Shown: one piece after another, positions 25,230-35,783 of the stretch | Layout of the letters: each line of letters opens with the position of its first letter | Numbering within the stretch: position 1 is the stretch's first letter | Origin: CAVZQN01 sp963837395 | Lineage (GTDB): Bacteria > Acidobacteriota > HRBIN11 > JAKEFK01 | Length of the DNA stretch: 64,000 bases | Direction: 5' to 3' | Assembly (NCBI GenBank): GCA_963837395.1 | Contig: CAWINI010000002.1 | Coordinates: forward strand, 310,001-374,000 | Notes under the pieces: generated by a model | The model's database searches: none | What the model saw: the letters and a program-made list of their open reading frames with translations, nothing else | What the model was told of the DNA's origin: nothing | Position numbers and translations under genes: made by a program

Positions 25230-26563
25230 ATCGATTAGGGCGAATCACTGTTTATCTGATCCTGATTTACACCTGTATTGAAGGTTTGATTATCAATATC
25301 CTTTATCCGTCCAAACTAACTTACATTTATAAAGATTTTGCAATATTAACGGTTTATCTGTTGTTGCTGCTGACTCACAAAGGCCGGTTTTTCAAGCCAT
25401 CATCAATGATGAATTCTTTATTGCCTCCAATCCTGTTTTTTTCTGCAATCGTAATGGTGTATCTCGCACTGCCAGGAGTTGAATTATTTGGAAAACTGGT
25501 AGCGGTTAAACAACGTCTCTTTTATATTCCACTCATCGCTCTGGCTTATTATTGGATCCGTTCGCGTGAAGATGTGAAACTCTTATTCTGGACGATTACA
25601 GCAAGTGCAGTTGTTGTTTCACTTTACGGAATTTATCAACACTTCGAAGGACCAGAAGCTCTAAGGCAAATTGGTGCTAATTATTCCGCTGAACTTTATA
25701 CTCCGTCTACAGATTACGGAAGCCAGGTGTACTGGCGCGTGCCAGGAACGTTTACCTCACCCGGACAATACGGCGCCTACCTCCAATTCAGCGGATTGAT
25801 GGTAACCACTTTCATCCTCTCCGATCTGGTGAAAGGAAAAGTCAAAATTTTTAGCATCATTTCGCTTGTCGCAATTTTTGCTGCACTGCTTCTTTCCGGT
25901 TCGCGAGCTACATTTATTTTGTTGATTGCATCTCTGGCAATTCTATTCTTGGCTGCACGCAAAGTCGGCCGCCTCGCAACCTGTGCATTCGTAGGTTATA
26001 TTCTGCTGGCTTATGGTTACTCGTTTCTTGGTCCTGGAGTGAAGGATCGTTTCGCATCGATTGCGTCCTTTGAACACATCCAAAGATTTCAAACAACGTA
26101 TTTCGGACAACTCTTCCTGCCGAAATTATTGGAAAAGCCAATGGGTTCAGGGCTGGGAACTGCGACCATCGGTACCAGACACTTTACCGAATTTCATGAA
26201 ATTGAATTAGTTGAAAGTTATTTCGGAATCATTGCATTTGAAACAGGAGTTCTAGGGCTTTGCGCAATACTCTGGCTAAGTTTTGCAATACTACGCTTTC
26301 TTTTGCGATCAAAAAAATTTTTCAGCCGATCGCCTTCATCAATGCCTGCTTTCGGATTTGCTGTTTATGTCTTTTTTACAATCTTAATCCTTCCAGTCAG
26401 TACCTGCATTGACAGCGCTCCGTGCAACCTTTACTTCTGGTTTTCTATTGGAGCGGTTATGAAACTGGTTGATCTGGAACGCAGGAAACTCAAGAGTTCC
26501 GAATTTTCTACAGCGCTTCAAGGAAATCGCATGACATTGATGCCTAATCGAGTAAGGCTTTGA
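25226..26563 (+). CDS. O-antigen ligase / Wzy-type polymerase
   Basis: A 445-residue protein with about ten to twelve membrane helices and one larger periplasmic loop (about residues 140-185), the pattern of the Wzy_C family. LLSGSRATFILLIASLAILFLA is the conserved helix of that family and GSGLGTATIG follows in the second loop region. As the only candidate in the locus, it probably joins repeat units after flipping. Overlaps both neighbours by four bases. Confidence 0.88.
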   Translation: MNRLGRITVYLILIYTCIEGLIINILYPSKLTYIYKDFAILTVYLLLLLTHKGRFFKPSSMMNSLLPPILFFSAIVMVYLALPGVELFGKLVAVKQRLFYIPLIALAYYWIRSREDVKLLFWTITASAVVVSLYGIYQHFEGPEALRQIGANYSAELYTPSTDYGSQVYWRVPGTFTSPGQYGAYLQFSGLMVTTFILSDLVKGKVKIFSIISLVAIFAALLLSGSRATFILLIASLAILFLAARKVGRLATCAFVGYILLAYGYSFLGPGVKDRFASIASFEHIQRFQTTYFGQLFLPKLLEKPMGSGLGTATIGTRHFTEFHEIELVESYFGIIAFETGVLGLCAILWLSFAILRFLLRSKKFFSRSPSSMPAFGFAVYVFFTILILPVSTCIDSAPCNLYFWFSIGAVMKLVDLERRKLKSSEFSTALQGNRMTLMPNRVRL

Positions 26564-27771
26564 AGACAAAAATACTCTACGTTTTGCCTGCCGGAGAACG
26601 CGGCGGAGCTGAAGTTGTATTCCTGAATATTTTAGACAACCTGAATAAAAATCTGTTTGAACCATTTGTGATTGTCTTAAAGGATGGGCCATTTATTTCT
26701 GAATTGAAGAATCAAGGATTGACACCGATAGTACTCAAGACAAATCGGATCAGAAGTATTAAAGGTTTTTTTGAAACCACAAAATTCATCCGTAACTTTA
26801 TTGAGTCCCAACAAATTGATGTTATTCATTGCAACGGAACCGGTGCACAGATTTATGGCGGTTTCGCAGCCGGTCATACTGGAACGCCTTGTATTTATCA
26901 TCTTCATGATTCTGTGGAGTGGTCCTGGAGCCGGCAAGGATTTGTTCATCTGCTGGCCCAATTTTCACTTCCTATCTCAAGACTTTTTTCCGGAAAACAG
27001 AATCGCATTCAATTTATCGCGGTTTCAAAATATGTGGCAGAGAGATTTCAACAAACCTGGGGGACTGAAAAAAACATTCAGGTGATTCATAATTCGATCC
27101 GTTCCACAAATGCAGAAGCAGTTTCGATGATGAGTCACAATCCTGTTGTGACGTGGATCGGAAGATTTCAGCGTTGGAAAGGAGCTCACATTTTCATTAA
27201 GGCCGCGGAAATTATTCATAAGGATCATCCTGAAGTGGAATTCATTCTTGTGGGCGGTACAGCTTTTGGAATTGAGCCTGATTACGAAAAAGAATTAAGA
27301 GATCTTGCCGGATCCTTAAATTTAGAGAGCTCATTAAAATTTGCAGGTCATCAATCTTCCGTGGACTCTTTTATTGGATCAGCGGATATCGTTGTTCATT
27401 CTTCAATTCGACCCGAGCCTTTTGGACTCGTAATTTTGGAAGCGATGAATGCAGGCAAGCCTGTTGTGGCTTCTAATGAAGGCGGGCCTGTGGAGATCGT
27501 CAACCATGGAGTGACTGGATTGTTGATTCCTCCAAATGATCCAAAAGAGTTGGCAAACGCAATAGTAAAACTTTTGCAGGATAAAACTTTGAGGACAAAA
27601 ATGGGTCAAGCTGCGCAAGAACGGGTGCAGAAGGATTTCAATCCTTCAAAAATGATTCATGCATTGGAAGCATTGTATTCCGAACTTGCGACTGACAAAG
27701 TTAAAGAAAACTTAAAGAATGAACATCATCAAGAAAAAAATCTATCGAGCAGCGTTCGGCAAAGACTATAA
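26560..27771 (+). CDS. GT4 family glycosyltransferase
   Basis: A 403-residue GT-B enzyme: ERGGAEVVFLNIL at the N-terminus, VTWIGRFQRWKGAHIF, and RPEPFGLVILEAMNAGKPVVA as donor block. TTG start at 26560 overlapping the polymerase stop. Its build is very like the enzyme at 30609, suggesting an older duplication. The last 53 bases overlap the acyltransferase gene in another frame, so the C-terminal tail may be secondary. Confidence 0.9.
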   Translation: MKTKILYVLPAGERGGAEVVFLNILDNLNKNLFEPFVIVLKDGPFISELKNQGLTPIVLKTNRIRSIKGFFETTKFIRNFIESQQIDVIHCNGTGAQIYGGFAAGHTGTPCIYHLHDSVEWSWSRQGFVHLLAQFSLPISRLFSGKQNRIQFIAVSKYVAERFQQTWGTEKNIQVIHNSIRSTNAEAVSMMSHNPVVTWIGRFQRWKGAHIFIKAAEIIHKDHPEVEFILVGGTAFGIEPDYEKELRDLAGSLNLESSLKFAGHQSSVDSFIGSADIVVHSSIRPEPFGLVILEAMNAGKPVVASNEGGPVEIVNHGVTGLLIPPNDPKELANAIVKLLQDKTLRTKMGQAAQERVQKDFNPSKMIHALEALYSELATDKVKENLKNEHHQEKNLSSSVRQRL

Positions 27772-28447
27772 ACCGCACGATCTAGAGATCGGATTGTTTC
27801 AGTTAAGCCGCTATCTTTGGAGACGTGGTGGCAGAGCCTTGATGCGTGGACTTTTTCTTAAACATAGATTTCGAAAATGCGGGAAGCGTCTGTTTATTGG
27901 AAAGAACGTGAATCTTCAATTTCATAATCACATTTCTTTAGGAAGCAATGTTTTTATTGGAGATTACACATACATCAGTGGTTTCGCCCAGGAAGGATTT
28001 CATATTGGTAACAATGTTCGGATCCGTGAATTCGGCTGGATGCAAGCAACCAGTGATTTAATTGATCCCGGCAAAGGGTTACAAATCTCAGATGATGTTT
28101 ATATTGGCCCGCGTTGCTATTTTGGTGCAGGTGGTGGAATTACGATTGGCTCAAAGGTTGTGATTGGAGCCGGCGTTGAATTATTAGCTGAAAATCATTG
28201 TTTTGAAGATTCAGAAATTCCGATTCAGGATCAAGGTGTTTCACGGAAAGGAATTCAGATTGAGGATGATGTTTGGATCGGTAACAGCGTAATCGTTTTG
28301 GATGGAGTTCAAATCGGACGCGGTGCAGTGATCGGTGCGGGATCGGTTGTTACAAAAGATGTTCCGGCGAATGCGGTTGTTGCAGGAAACCCGGCGCGCA
28401 TTTTGCGTTATCGTGAAAGGATTACCGAGCGTCTGGTGAAGACTTAA
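27719..28447 (+). CDS. Hexapeptide-repeat acyltransferase (left-handed beta-helix)
   Basis: A 242-residue protein with hexapeptide turns throughout (ISLGSNVFIGDYTYI, IGPRCYFGAGGGITIG, IQIEDDVWIGNSVIVLDGVQIGRGAVIGAGSVV) and AGNPARILR at the end, typical of the WbbJ/LacA O-acetyltransferase group. NHCFED carries the likely catalytic His region. It probably acetylates a sugar of the polysaccharide, acting on a cytosolic intermediate with acetyl-CoA. Confidence 0.9.
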   Translation: MNIIKKKIYRAAFGKDYKPHDLEIGLFQLSRYLWRRGGRALMRGLFLKHRFRKCGKRLFIGKNVNLQFHNHISLGSNVFIGDYTYISGFAQEGFHIGNNVRIREFGWMQATSDLIDPGKGLQISDDVYIGPRCYFGAGGGITIGSKVVIGAGVELLAENHCFEDSEIPIQDQGVSRKGIQIEDDVWIGNSVIVLDGVQIGRGAVIGAGSVVTKDVPANAVVAGNPARILRYRERITERLVKT

Positions 28448-28455
28448 GAAATTTC

Positions 28456-29523
28456 ATGAAGGTAGTTCTCTTTCGTGCTTTTCCTGATTCATTCAGAAAA
28501 AGCATGCAAATTTATGCGGACCAGCTTTTGAAACAGATCCGTCCGCTGCTTCAGAATGAGGAACAGCTGGAAGATTGGCTTCCTTCGAAAATTCGAGTGA
28601 ATGGAAATTTTCGTTATTGGGATCAATACGTTCGATATCAATGGCTAAGCCGTGGAGTTCAAGGTGATGTGAATCATGTCATCGATCATGGTTATGGGCA
28701 TTTGCTTCACAGCCTTTGCAAAGAAAAAAGTATTGTTACGTTTCATGATTCCGTGGTCAATAAGCTGAATGGAGTTTCATGGCGTACCCGTTTTTCAGTT
28801 CAATATAGTTTCCTTGCATTGCGCAAAGCGGCGCGCATTATTACCGATTCCAAAATTTCTCGCGATGATTTCCTGAAATTGGTTGATTTCCCGGAAGAAA
28901 AAGTACAGGTGATTTATCCGGGAGTGGATTCCCTTTTTCAAATTCTGCCGGACAGTTCGGAATTGAGAAATCGTTACGGTCTTCCATCGCACTTCATACT
29001 TCATGTGGGAAATAATCTTCCTTACATGAATGTAGACGGTGTTCTGCGCACACTGCAGCATTTGGTAAAAAGTGGTCTGGATATTTCACTGGTTAGAGTT
29101 GGGGAATGTTTAACAAAAAAACAGGAAACATTTTTGGAGAAAACGAATTTAAAAAGCAGGGTAGTTCAACTCGGGACAATTCCGTTGGAAGATTTAGTTG
29201 CAATTTATAACTGTGCTGATGTGCTCATCTATCCTGCTTTGTATGCAGGATTCGGACTTCCACCATTGGAAGCGATGGCATGTGGTACGCCAGTGGTCTG
29301 TTCGAATCGCGGTTCGCTTCCGGAAATTACCGGCGACGCGGCATTGATAGTCGATCCGGAAGATCATGCGAATATGGCGGAGGTTACGGCCAGGTTATTA
29401 ACGGATCGCGATTTGCAAGAAACATATCGAGGCAAAGGTTTGAAACAAGCAAAATTGTATTCATGGGATAAGACTGCCGCCGAAGTGTTGTCTTTATATA
29501 GAAGTGTTTATCAAGAAAACTAA
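28456..29523 (+). CDS. GT4 family glycosyltransferase
   Basis: A 355-residue GT-B enzyme. VIDHGYGHLL and VTFHDS lie in the N-domain; HFILHVGNNLPYMNVDGVL begins the donor domain and PALYAGFGLPPLEAMACGTPVVCSN is the donor block, nearest to mannosyl- or rhamnosyltransferase-like GT4 proteins. ATG at 28456, 8 bases after the acyltransferase stop. Confidence 0.9.
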   Translation: MKVVLFRAFPDSFRKSMQIYADQLLKQIRPLLQNEEQLEDWLPSKIRVNGNFRYWDQYVRYQWLSRGVQGDVNHVIDHGYGHLLHSLCKEKSIVTFHDSVVNKLNGVSWRTRFSVQYSFLALRKAARIITDSKISRDDFLKLVDFPEEKVQVIYPGVDSLFQILPDSSELRNRYGLPSHFILHVGNNLPYMNVDGVLRTLQHLVKSGLDISLVRVGECLTKKQETFLEKTNLKSRVVQLGTIPLEDLVAIYNCADVLIYPALYAGFGLPPLEAMACGTPVVCSNRGSLPEITGDAALIVDPEDHANMAEVTARLLTDRDLQETYRGKGLKQAKLYSWDKTAAEVLSLYRSVYQEN

Positions 29524-29532
29524 AAGGTTAAC

Positions 29533-30612
29533 TTGTTAAAGATTGCCGTCATCCAGCGATTTCTTCCAGGAAATTCCAGGGGTGGAGTGGGTTACTTTAC
29601 ACATGGGCTTTCCAATGCTCTTTGCAAGCGCGCTCATAACGTAACGGTGTTCAGCCAGGATCCTGCTCCGGAAGATGCTTTGTATCAAGTCAGCCGTATT
29701 ACTTCTGATTCAAGATTTGCTCCTCTTGCATTTCCGTTTGATATTGCAAAACAAAATTTTTCAAGCTTCGATTTGATTCATGCCCAGGGCGATGATCAAT
29801 TCATTTCGACGAAGGCGCCACCCATCGTTCGAACATTACATGGATCTTCACTTTCGGAAGCAATACATAATGGTATATACCGTTTTTCACCAAAACATTT
29901 TTTGCTGCATCTATATTTTTATTTTTCAGAGCTGATTTCAATTACAAGAGCGGATTCTGTTGTCGTGGTTTCAAAACAAACGGCGAATCACTATTGGAAT
30001 GTCGATGGAGTAATATCCAACGGAGTTGATGTAAAAGCTTTCTCCAGGAGCGATGTATCAAAGAGCAAAGCTCCTTCAATTTTGTTTGTTGGCGATCTCT
30101 CAAATCGCAAAAGAGGACAGCTGCTGGTGAATGTATTTAGAGGCATGGTTCGAAAAAAAATTCCAGAAGCCGAATTGTGGATGGTGTGTCCGCAGAAAAT
30201 TGAAGAAACCGGGATTCACACTTTTGAGCATGTGGATTCTGAAAAACTCTCAGAGCTGTATGCTGCAGCATGGATCTTTTGTCTACCTAGTTCCTATGAA
30301 GGTTTTGGCCGTCCATATGTTGAAGCAATGGCTGCAGGAACTCCGGTTGTTGCCACTCCCAATCCGGGTGCAATCGAAGTTTTGGAAAATGGCCGTTTCG
30401 GTCTGATTACAACTGTTGCGGAACTTGGTGAATCACTCGTGAGCCTATTGAGTGATTCTGCGATGCGAGAAAACTTCAGCCAGCAAGGACTTCAACGCGC
30501 GCAGCAATATGATTGGGACCGCATTGTTGATCAATATGAAAAGATTTACGAGAAAGTTCTCGGCCTCAATAAAATTCCATCTGTGAATTCCGTGCCTTCA
30601 GTGCTTCCGTGA
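29533..30612 (+). CDS. GT4 family glycosyltransferase
   Basis: A 359-residue GT-B enzyme. GGVGYFTHGLSNAL is the acceptor loop; SILFVGDLSNRKRGQLL and LPSSYEGFGRPYVEAMAAGTPVVATPNPGAIEVLENG form the donor domain. TTG start at 29533 after AAAGG. The stop overlaps the GTG start of the next gene by four bases. Confidence 0.9.
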   Translation: MLKIAVIQRFLPGNSRGGVGYFTHGLSNALCKRAHNVTVFSQDPAPEDALYQVSRITSDSRFAPLAFPFDIAKQNFSSFDLIHAQGDDQFISTKAPPIVRTLHGSSLSEAIHNGIYRFSPKHFLLHLYFYFSELISITRADSVVVVSKQTANHYWNVDGVISNGVDVKAFSRSDVSKSKAPSILFVGDLSNRKRGQLLVNVFRGMVRKKIPEAELWMVCPQKIEETGIHTFEHVDSEKLSELYAAAWIFCLPSSYEGFGRPYVEAMAAGTPVVATPNPGAIEVLENGRFGLITTVAELGESLVSLLSDSAMRENFSQQGLQRAQQYDWDRIVDQYEKIYEKVLGLNKIPSVNSVPSVLP

Positions 30613-31790
30613 CAAAAAAAAGAATTTTATATCTTCAATCGACCTCAGAAATTGGCGGATCTGACGTTTCTCTTTTAAGGCTTATTGAAAACCTTGATAA
30701 GAATTTGTTCGAGGCCTACGTGATTTTACCGCACGATGGGCCGTTAACCGAAAAATTACGGGAGCATGCTTCTGAAATTTATTTCATGAAGGAGATGCTA
30801 AAACTCACAACACGTAAAGGGAAAACATTTTATCTTCGTTATCTGATTAATTATCCATTCGCCGTTCGAAAAATTGCTCGATGGATTCGTGAACGCAAGA
30901 TTGATTTAGTCCACACCAACAGTGTTCATAACTTGTATGGTTTTCTTGCGGCGAAATTAGCTGGCCGGCCTCACGTCTGGCATGTTAGAGAAATCGTTTT
31001 GCAATCCAGGTTTTTATGGATGATTGAAAAATTTCTTCTAAAAAGATTTTCGCAAAGCATTATCGTAACTAGCGATGCTATTGCTGAAATGTTTGGCAAA
31101 AGCAGAAATGAATTTCCGTTACAAAAAATTCCGAATGGTGTGGATCTTGAACTTTATCATCCCGAGAATGAAGGGCATTTGGATCTTCCTTCAGGTGTGC
31201 CGGTTGTGGGAATGGTTGCCAGATTAGATCGTTGGAAAGGTGTGGACATTTTCCTAAAGGCAATTGCGATTTGCAAAAAACAACGACCGGAAGTTCAGTA
31301 TGTAATCGTGGGAGGTGAAATTGAAGGGAGCAGAGAATATGCAAACGGACTTTACAAGCTAGCACATGATTTAAATCTAAATGGAATTGTTCATTTTGCA
31401 GGCTGGCGTTATGGACCTGAAGACATGCCGAGAGTTTACGCTGCATTCGATATTGTAGTTCATTCATCTACATACCCTGAACCGTTCGGTCTTGTAATTT
31501 TAGAAGCGATGGCAACAGGGAAACCTGTTGTTGCAACCAATCAAGGCGGTCCAAAAGAAATTTGCGTTAATCAAGAAACCGCTCTGTTGGTTTTACCCGG
31601 CGATCCTGAAAAACTTGCGGAAGCAATTTTGATATTGATTCAGAAACCTGGGCTTGCGCGAAAGATGGGGAAAGAAGGCAGGAAACGTGTTGAACAAATC
31701 TATGATCAGAGACTCTGTGTGAAATCAATAGAATCCATATACAAAGAGCTGCTTTCAATGGACGAACCATGTGTGGCATTGCAGTTATAG
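30609..31790 (+). CDS. GT4 family glycosyltransferase
   Basis: A 393-residue GT-B enzyme: EIGGSDVSLLRLIENL, VVGMVARLDRWKGVDIFLKA and YPEPFGLVILEAMATGKPVVATNQGGPKEI. GTG start at 30609. Similar in layout to the enzyme at 26560 (both with RWKG and PEPFGLVILEAM). Its end overlaps the amidotransferase start by 22 bases. Confidence 0.9.
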   Translation: MTKKRILYLQSTSEIGGSDVSLLRLIENLDKNLFEAYVILPHDGPLTEKLREHASEIYFMKEMLKLTTRKGKTFYLRYLINYPFAVRKIARWIRERKIDLVHTNSVHNLYGFLAAKLAGRPHVWHVREIVLQSRFLWMIEKFLLKRFSQSIIVTSDAIAEMFGKSRNEFPLQKIPNGVDLELYHPENEGHLDLPSGVPVVGMVARLDRWKGVDIFLKAIAICKKQRPEVQYVIVGGEIEGSREYANGLYKLAHDLNLNGIVHFAGWRYGPEDMPRVYAAFDIVVHSSTYPEPFGLVILEAMATGKPVVATNQGGPKEICVNQETALLVLPGDPEKLAEAILILIQKPGLARKMGKEGRKRVEQIYDQRLCVKSIESIYKELLSMDEPCVALQL

Positions 31791-33623
31791 TTGATGATTC
31801 CGGACACACAAATCTGGAGTCCCAGGCTCAAATCATCAGTGATCGGCTGGCGCATCGTGGCCCAGATGATTCAGGAATAGAAATCAGAAGGTCGCAGAAC
31901 AATCAAACTGTTGCGCTGATTCATCGAAGACTTGCGATTATCGATTTAAGTTCCCTTGCACATCAACCGATGGCAACTCCGGATAAACGTTTCTGGATCA
32001 TCTACAGCGGTGAGATTTATAACTTTCGGGAATTGCGCGCGCAGTTACAACATAACCGGATTCCGCTGAGTTCTGAATCTGATACAGAAGTGATTCTGCA
32101 TCTCTACGCAACAGAAGGTGCCGGATTGTTTGCAGAAACTCCGCGGAATGTTTGCGTTTTGTATCTGGGATGACCAAAAAGGTGAACTGTTTTTTGCAAG
32201 AGATCGTTTTGGAATTAAGCCGCTCTATTATGCAAAACAACCAGGCATATTGCTGGTTGCTTCTGAACTCAATGCACTCTTAAGTTCGAATCTTGTTACG
32301 AAAGAATATGACAAACAGACCGAATCAATCTTTTTGCGCCGTGGTTCAGTTGCTGCACCTCGAACTGTTTACCATAACATTCAAGCTCTGGAGCCCGGAC
32401 ACTTTGCGAAATTTGATGGCAAAGAATTAAGAGTGAAAACGTATTGGAAATTGTCCGAGGCATTTGAAGTAGCTTCCACAAAACGAGCAGATAGCGCGAA
32501 CTCTGCGATTCAGGTCCGCGATAGTTTGGTGGAATCAGTTAAAGCGCACATGGTCAGCGATGTTCCGGTCGCAGTGTTTTTAAGTGGAGGTCTGGATTCG
32601 ACTGCAATCGTATCAGCAATTCGACAATTTTGTTCCGGCCCTCTCAAAACCATCAGTATCGTTTTTCCTGGAACAGAATGGGATGAAAGTTCGCTGGCGA
32701 AAGATGCAGCAAAGCATTATTCAACGGACCACACCGAAGTCGAAATCTCTAAGGAAGATTTCACACAAAGTTTGGATGACATTTTTTGGGCAATGGACCA
32801 ACCAACCATTGATGGCGTGAATACATATTTTGTTGCCAAGGCAGCCAGGCAAGCGGGAGTGAAGGTTGCACTGTCGGGAGTGGGTGGCGATGAACTTCTC
32901 GGCGGTTATAAGAGTTTTGTTGATATACCACGATTGATCCGTACTTTGAATTTGGCCCAGAACATTCCCGGTTTATCTCAACGTGCTGCAACGTTTGCTG
33001 AACATCTACCGGTGACATGGGGCCAAAAGTTCGCAGAATTGTTAAAAGATCGCTCGTTGAATTTGACTTCTATCTGGCACAACCGGCGCGCTCTGTTTAC
33101 GCAACATCAAATTAAATCTCTAGTCCCTGGCTACAAGACCGCGGAATTTTCGGAACTACCGGAAACGTTGGAGGATCCATTCTGGTCAATTTCATATTTA
33201 GAAATGAAGTATTTCATGATCCCACAACTACTACGCGATTCCGATGTTTTTTCTATGTATCATGGATTAGAGTTGCGCACACCATTGATTGATCATCTTT
33301 TATTATCGTCCATTCTGAAATCAGGGACATGGGAAAGAAATGGAGCTCCAACATATAAGATTGCATTATTCAAAAAGATGGGAGATTTTGTGCCTGCTCA
33401 ACATCTCCGAAAAGGCAAGAGAGGATTTACACTTCCATTTAAGAAATGGCTGAAAGAAATTATTCAGGATACAAAACAGAATCAGGTAACTGAATTTCTT
33501 TCCCGGCCTGAATATCAACCCTACCTGCAGCGCTTTCTAAAGAATAAGCTTCACTGGTCGCGGCTTTGGGCGCTCTTTGTTTTGGAAAGGTTTAGGAATG
33601 GATCTTTCAATCATCATCGTTAA
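31769..33623 (+). pseudogene. asnB: Asparagine-synthetase-like amidotransferase, interrupted by a one-base insertion
   Basis: The gene starts MCGIAV, so the N-terminal Cys2 nucleophile of the glutaminase domain is present, with AHRGPDD and IYNFRELR. The frame is lost in GCCGGATTG at 32121-32129; removing one G (32123 or 32124) restores GADCLQKLRGMFAF and the continuous 617-residue protein. The synthetase domain downstream is intact: VFLSGGLDSTA (PP-loop), GVGGDELLGGY, LELRTPLID and KRGFTLPF. In polysaccharide loci such enzymes amidate uronic acids using glutamine. Either the gene is inactive, or two fragments are made, or the extra base is an error in the assembly. All other genes of the operon are intact. 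Confidence 0.88.
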
Positions 33624-34467
33624 TTACAATGCAGCGCCATTATTAAAACGGGCCATTGATTCGATTGAGCATCATCTGAAAAATATTCATCACGAAATTT
33701 GTGTTGTAGATAATGCTTCCACTGACGAAAGTTCTAAGCTTTGTGAAAGCTTTCCGCAAATTTGTTTCATTCGCAACGATAAAAATCTAGGATTTGCCGC
33801 CGCTGTGAATCAAGGATTAAAAAGTTCAAGTGGAGCATTTGTTCTCTGGCTCAATCCTGATGCGGAATTATTGGATGACGGTCTTGAAAAGATACTTCGT
33901 TACATGAATGATCATCCGGAAGTTGGAATTGTTGGTTCACGCATTTTGAATGCTGATGGCAGCATTCAGCTTTCCTGCCGATCATTTCCTACATATCATG
34001 CCGGTTTGTTCAACCGTTATTCTTTACTAACGAAATGGTTTCCACAAAATCGCTTTAGCCAAAATTATTTGAAATCGGATTGGGATCACAACCTTATTAC
34101 CGATGTTGATTGGGTGTCTGGAGCCTGCCTTTTACATCGAAGGGAATTGATGGAGCGTCCCGGATTTCTGGATGAAAACTTTTTCATGTATTGCGAAGAT
34201 GTGGATTACTGTCTGCGGGCGAAAGAACAAGGTTGGAAGGTGCAATATCATCCCGGTGCAACAGTGCTCCATCAGATTGCAGCCAGCAGCAAGCAGCTTC
34301 CGAATAAGACAATTCTTGAACGGCACAAAAGCATCTGGCATTACTACAGAAAACATTTCAAAAGAAATTTTGTAAAAGACTTTGCAATTGGTGCCGGAAT
34401 CGTTGGTAGATGTGCAATACTATTGCTCTTAAATCAGTTCAATATGAAGAATGCACAAAAAGTTTAA
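33598..34467 (+). CDS. GT2 family glycosyltransferase (rhamnosyltransferase-like)
   Basis: A 289-residue GT-A enzyme. ATG 33598 follows AGGTTTAGGA; an upstream ATG at 33577 lies inside the previous gene and is less likely. SIIIVNYNAAPLLKRAIDSI opens the fold, LWLNPDAELLDDG holds the DxD-like metal site, VDWVSGACLLHRRELME and CEDVDYCLRAKEQGW are typical of the WbbL/rhamnosyltransferase group. It overlaps the preceding gene by 26 bases and the following one by 17. Confidence 0.9.
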   Translation: MDLSIIIVNYNAAPLLKRAIDSIEHHLKNIHHEICVVDNASTDESSKLCESFPQICFIRNDKNLGFAAAVNQGLKSSSGAFVLWLNPDAELLDDGLEKILRYMNDHPEVGIVGSRILNADGSIQLSCRSFPTYHAGLFNRYSLLTKWFPQNRFSQNYLKSDWDHNLITDVDWVSGACLLHRRELMERPGFLDENFFMYCEDVDYCLRAKEQGWKVQYHPGATVLHQIAASSKQLPNKTILERHKSIWHYYRKHFKRNFVKDFAIGAGIVGRCAILLLLNQFNMKNAQKV

Positions 34468-35755
34468 AGCAGTTCTGCCGGTATTGTTTCTTCTTTTCTT
34501 TAGTCACCTCTTAATAGCTCAGCCAGAAAACAAAATTCATGATGCGCTTGAAAATCTGACTGAGACCCACCCGCTGCGAATTGCAATTTTCCGCGTTCAA
34601 CCAAGATTGATCATCGGGTCAGCTTACGATTCGAACGCTTTTTCAACCACAGACTTTGAAGAGTCGGACTATTATGGTTCGATTGCACCAGGAGCCAGCG
34701 TAGTTTTAAAACTCGGATACCGTGCATATTTTGTTTTCCAGGAAAATGTAAATTTTCTTTTTTACAAAGAACAAGATCAGTTGAACGATACATTCGATAC
34801 AACTTCGGGAATGTTTGGAATCGGTTCACGCCGTCTTCTTTTCAATGTGGGCGGAAGCTATTACAACAAAAAAGCAAGGATCAATGAAGAATTCGATCAA
34901 CCGGCGAAACAACAATTGACAGACGTGAATGCCGAGCTTGCGTTCGCGCTCCGAAAAAGAACTGGAATCTACTTTTTGTTCAAACGAAATAAATCGCTTT
35001 ATCAGTTAGATGAACAAATTCCAACGGACTTACCGATTATTCCTGATTCTGAAACAACCGAGTACGGTGCAGGCTTTGATGAAGAAATTGGAAACATGAT
35101 CCGTTTTGCGGCTGGTGCAAGTACTGGAAAAATTCGATTCCTGAATCTAATTTCACCCAATGCTGTAGCGAATCCGGAGAGCGACTTTTGGAAGTCGCTC
35201 GCAGGTTTAGAATTCAGGGGCAGTCAATTGGCCGGTAGAGCCAGATTGGGATTCGGCCAAACAGAATCGATTGATATCAATGGAGAATCATTTAACGACT
35301 TCATTATTGATACCGATGTAATTTATGAACTGGGGAAAAGACTCTCAATTGGTGGATTGTTGAAACGAGCACGTAATATCTCTGGTTTATCGCAAACCAA
35401 CTTCCGGCTAACAACACAAGGAGGCGTGAAGGGTTGTGCGCCACTGAATCGACGCCGGGAATTATTTGTTGATGGGATGTGGATTATTGGCCAGAACGAC
35501 TACGATGAAAAAATAGTAATTGAAGATCAACCGATTATAAAAGATACCTTCCAGCGATTGGAATCGGGACTGAACTTTGTTCTCCCCAAGAATTTTGTAT
35601 TTCGATTTGGCACATCATATCAAAACCGCGACTCCAACATTCCAAGTCTTACCAAAGACCGATTCATATTCAATATTGGAATCGCGCTGGAAGCCCGCCG
35701 CCATCGCCTTACCGATGTCATTGAAAGTTGCACTCCAGTGGCCTTATATGAGTGA
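34451..35755 (+). CDS. Outer-membrane beta-barrel protein of the exopolysaccharide locus
   Basis: A 434-residue exported protein: signal peptide (KFKAVLPVLFLLFFSHLLIA), then alternating amphipathic strands with aromatic girdles (YRAYFVFQENVNFLFYK, RRLLFNVGGSYYNKK, IYFLFKRN, IRFAAGASTGKIRFL, NFVFRFGTSYQNRD). The sequence lacks a signature for a named family but has the look of the outer-membrane barrels that close exosortase or EPS loci, which may form the outer exit pore or anchor. Last gene of the operon; it ends 29 bases before a convergent gene. Confidence 0.7.
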   Translation: MHKKFKAVLPVLFLLFFSHLLIAQPENKIHDALENLTETHPLRIAIFRVQPRLIIGSAYDSNAFSTTDFEESDYYGSIAPGASVVLKLGYRAYFVFQENVNFLFYKEQDQLNDTFDTTSGMFGIGSRRLLFNVGGSYYNKKARINEEFDQPAKQQLTDVNAELAFALRKRTGIYFLFKRNKSLYQLDEQIPTDLPIIPDSETTEYGAGFDEEIGNMIRFAAGASTGKIRFLNLISPNAVANPESDFWKSLAGLEFRGSQLAGRARLGFGQTESIDINGESFNDFIIDTDVIYELGKRLSIGGLLKRARNISGLSQTNFRLTTQGGVKGCAPLNRRRELFVDGMWIIGQNDYDEKIVIEDQPIIKDTFQRLESGLNFVLPKNFVFRFGTSYQNRDSNIPSLTKDRFIFNIGIALEARRHRLTDVIESCTPVALYE

Positions 35756-35783
35756 GTTTTTGGCGTCTAACAAAAACTGATTA

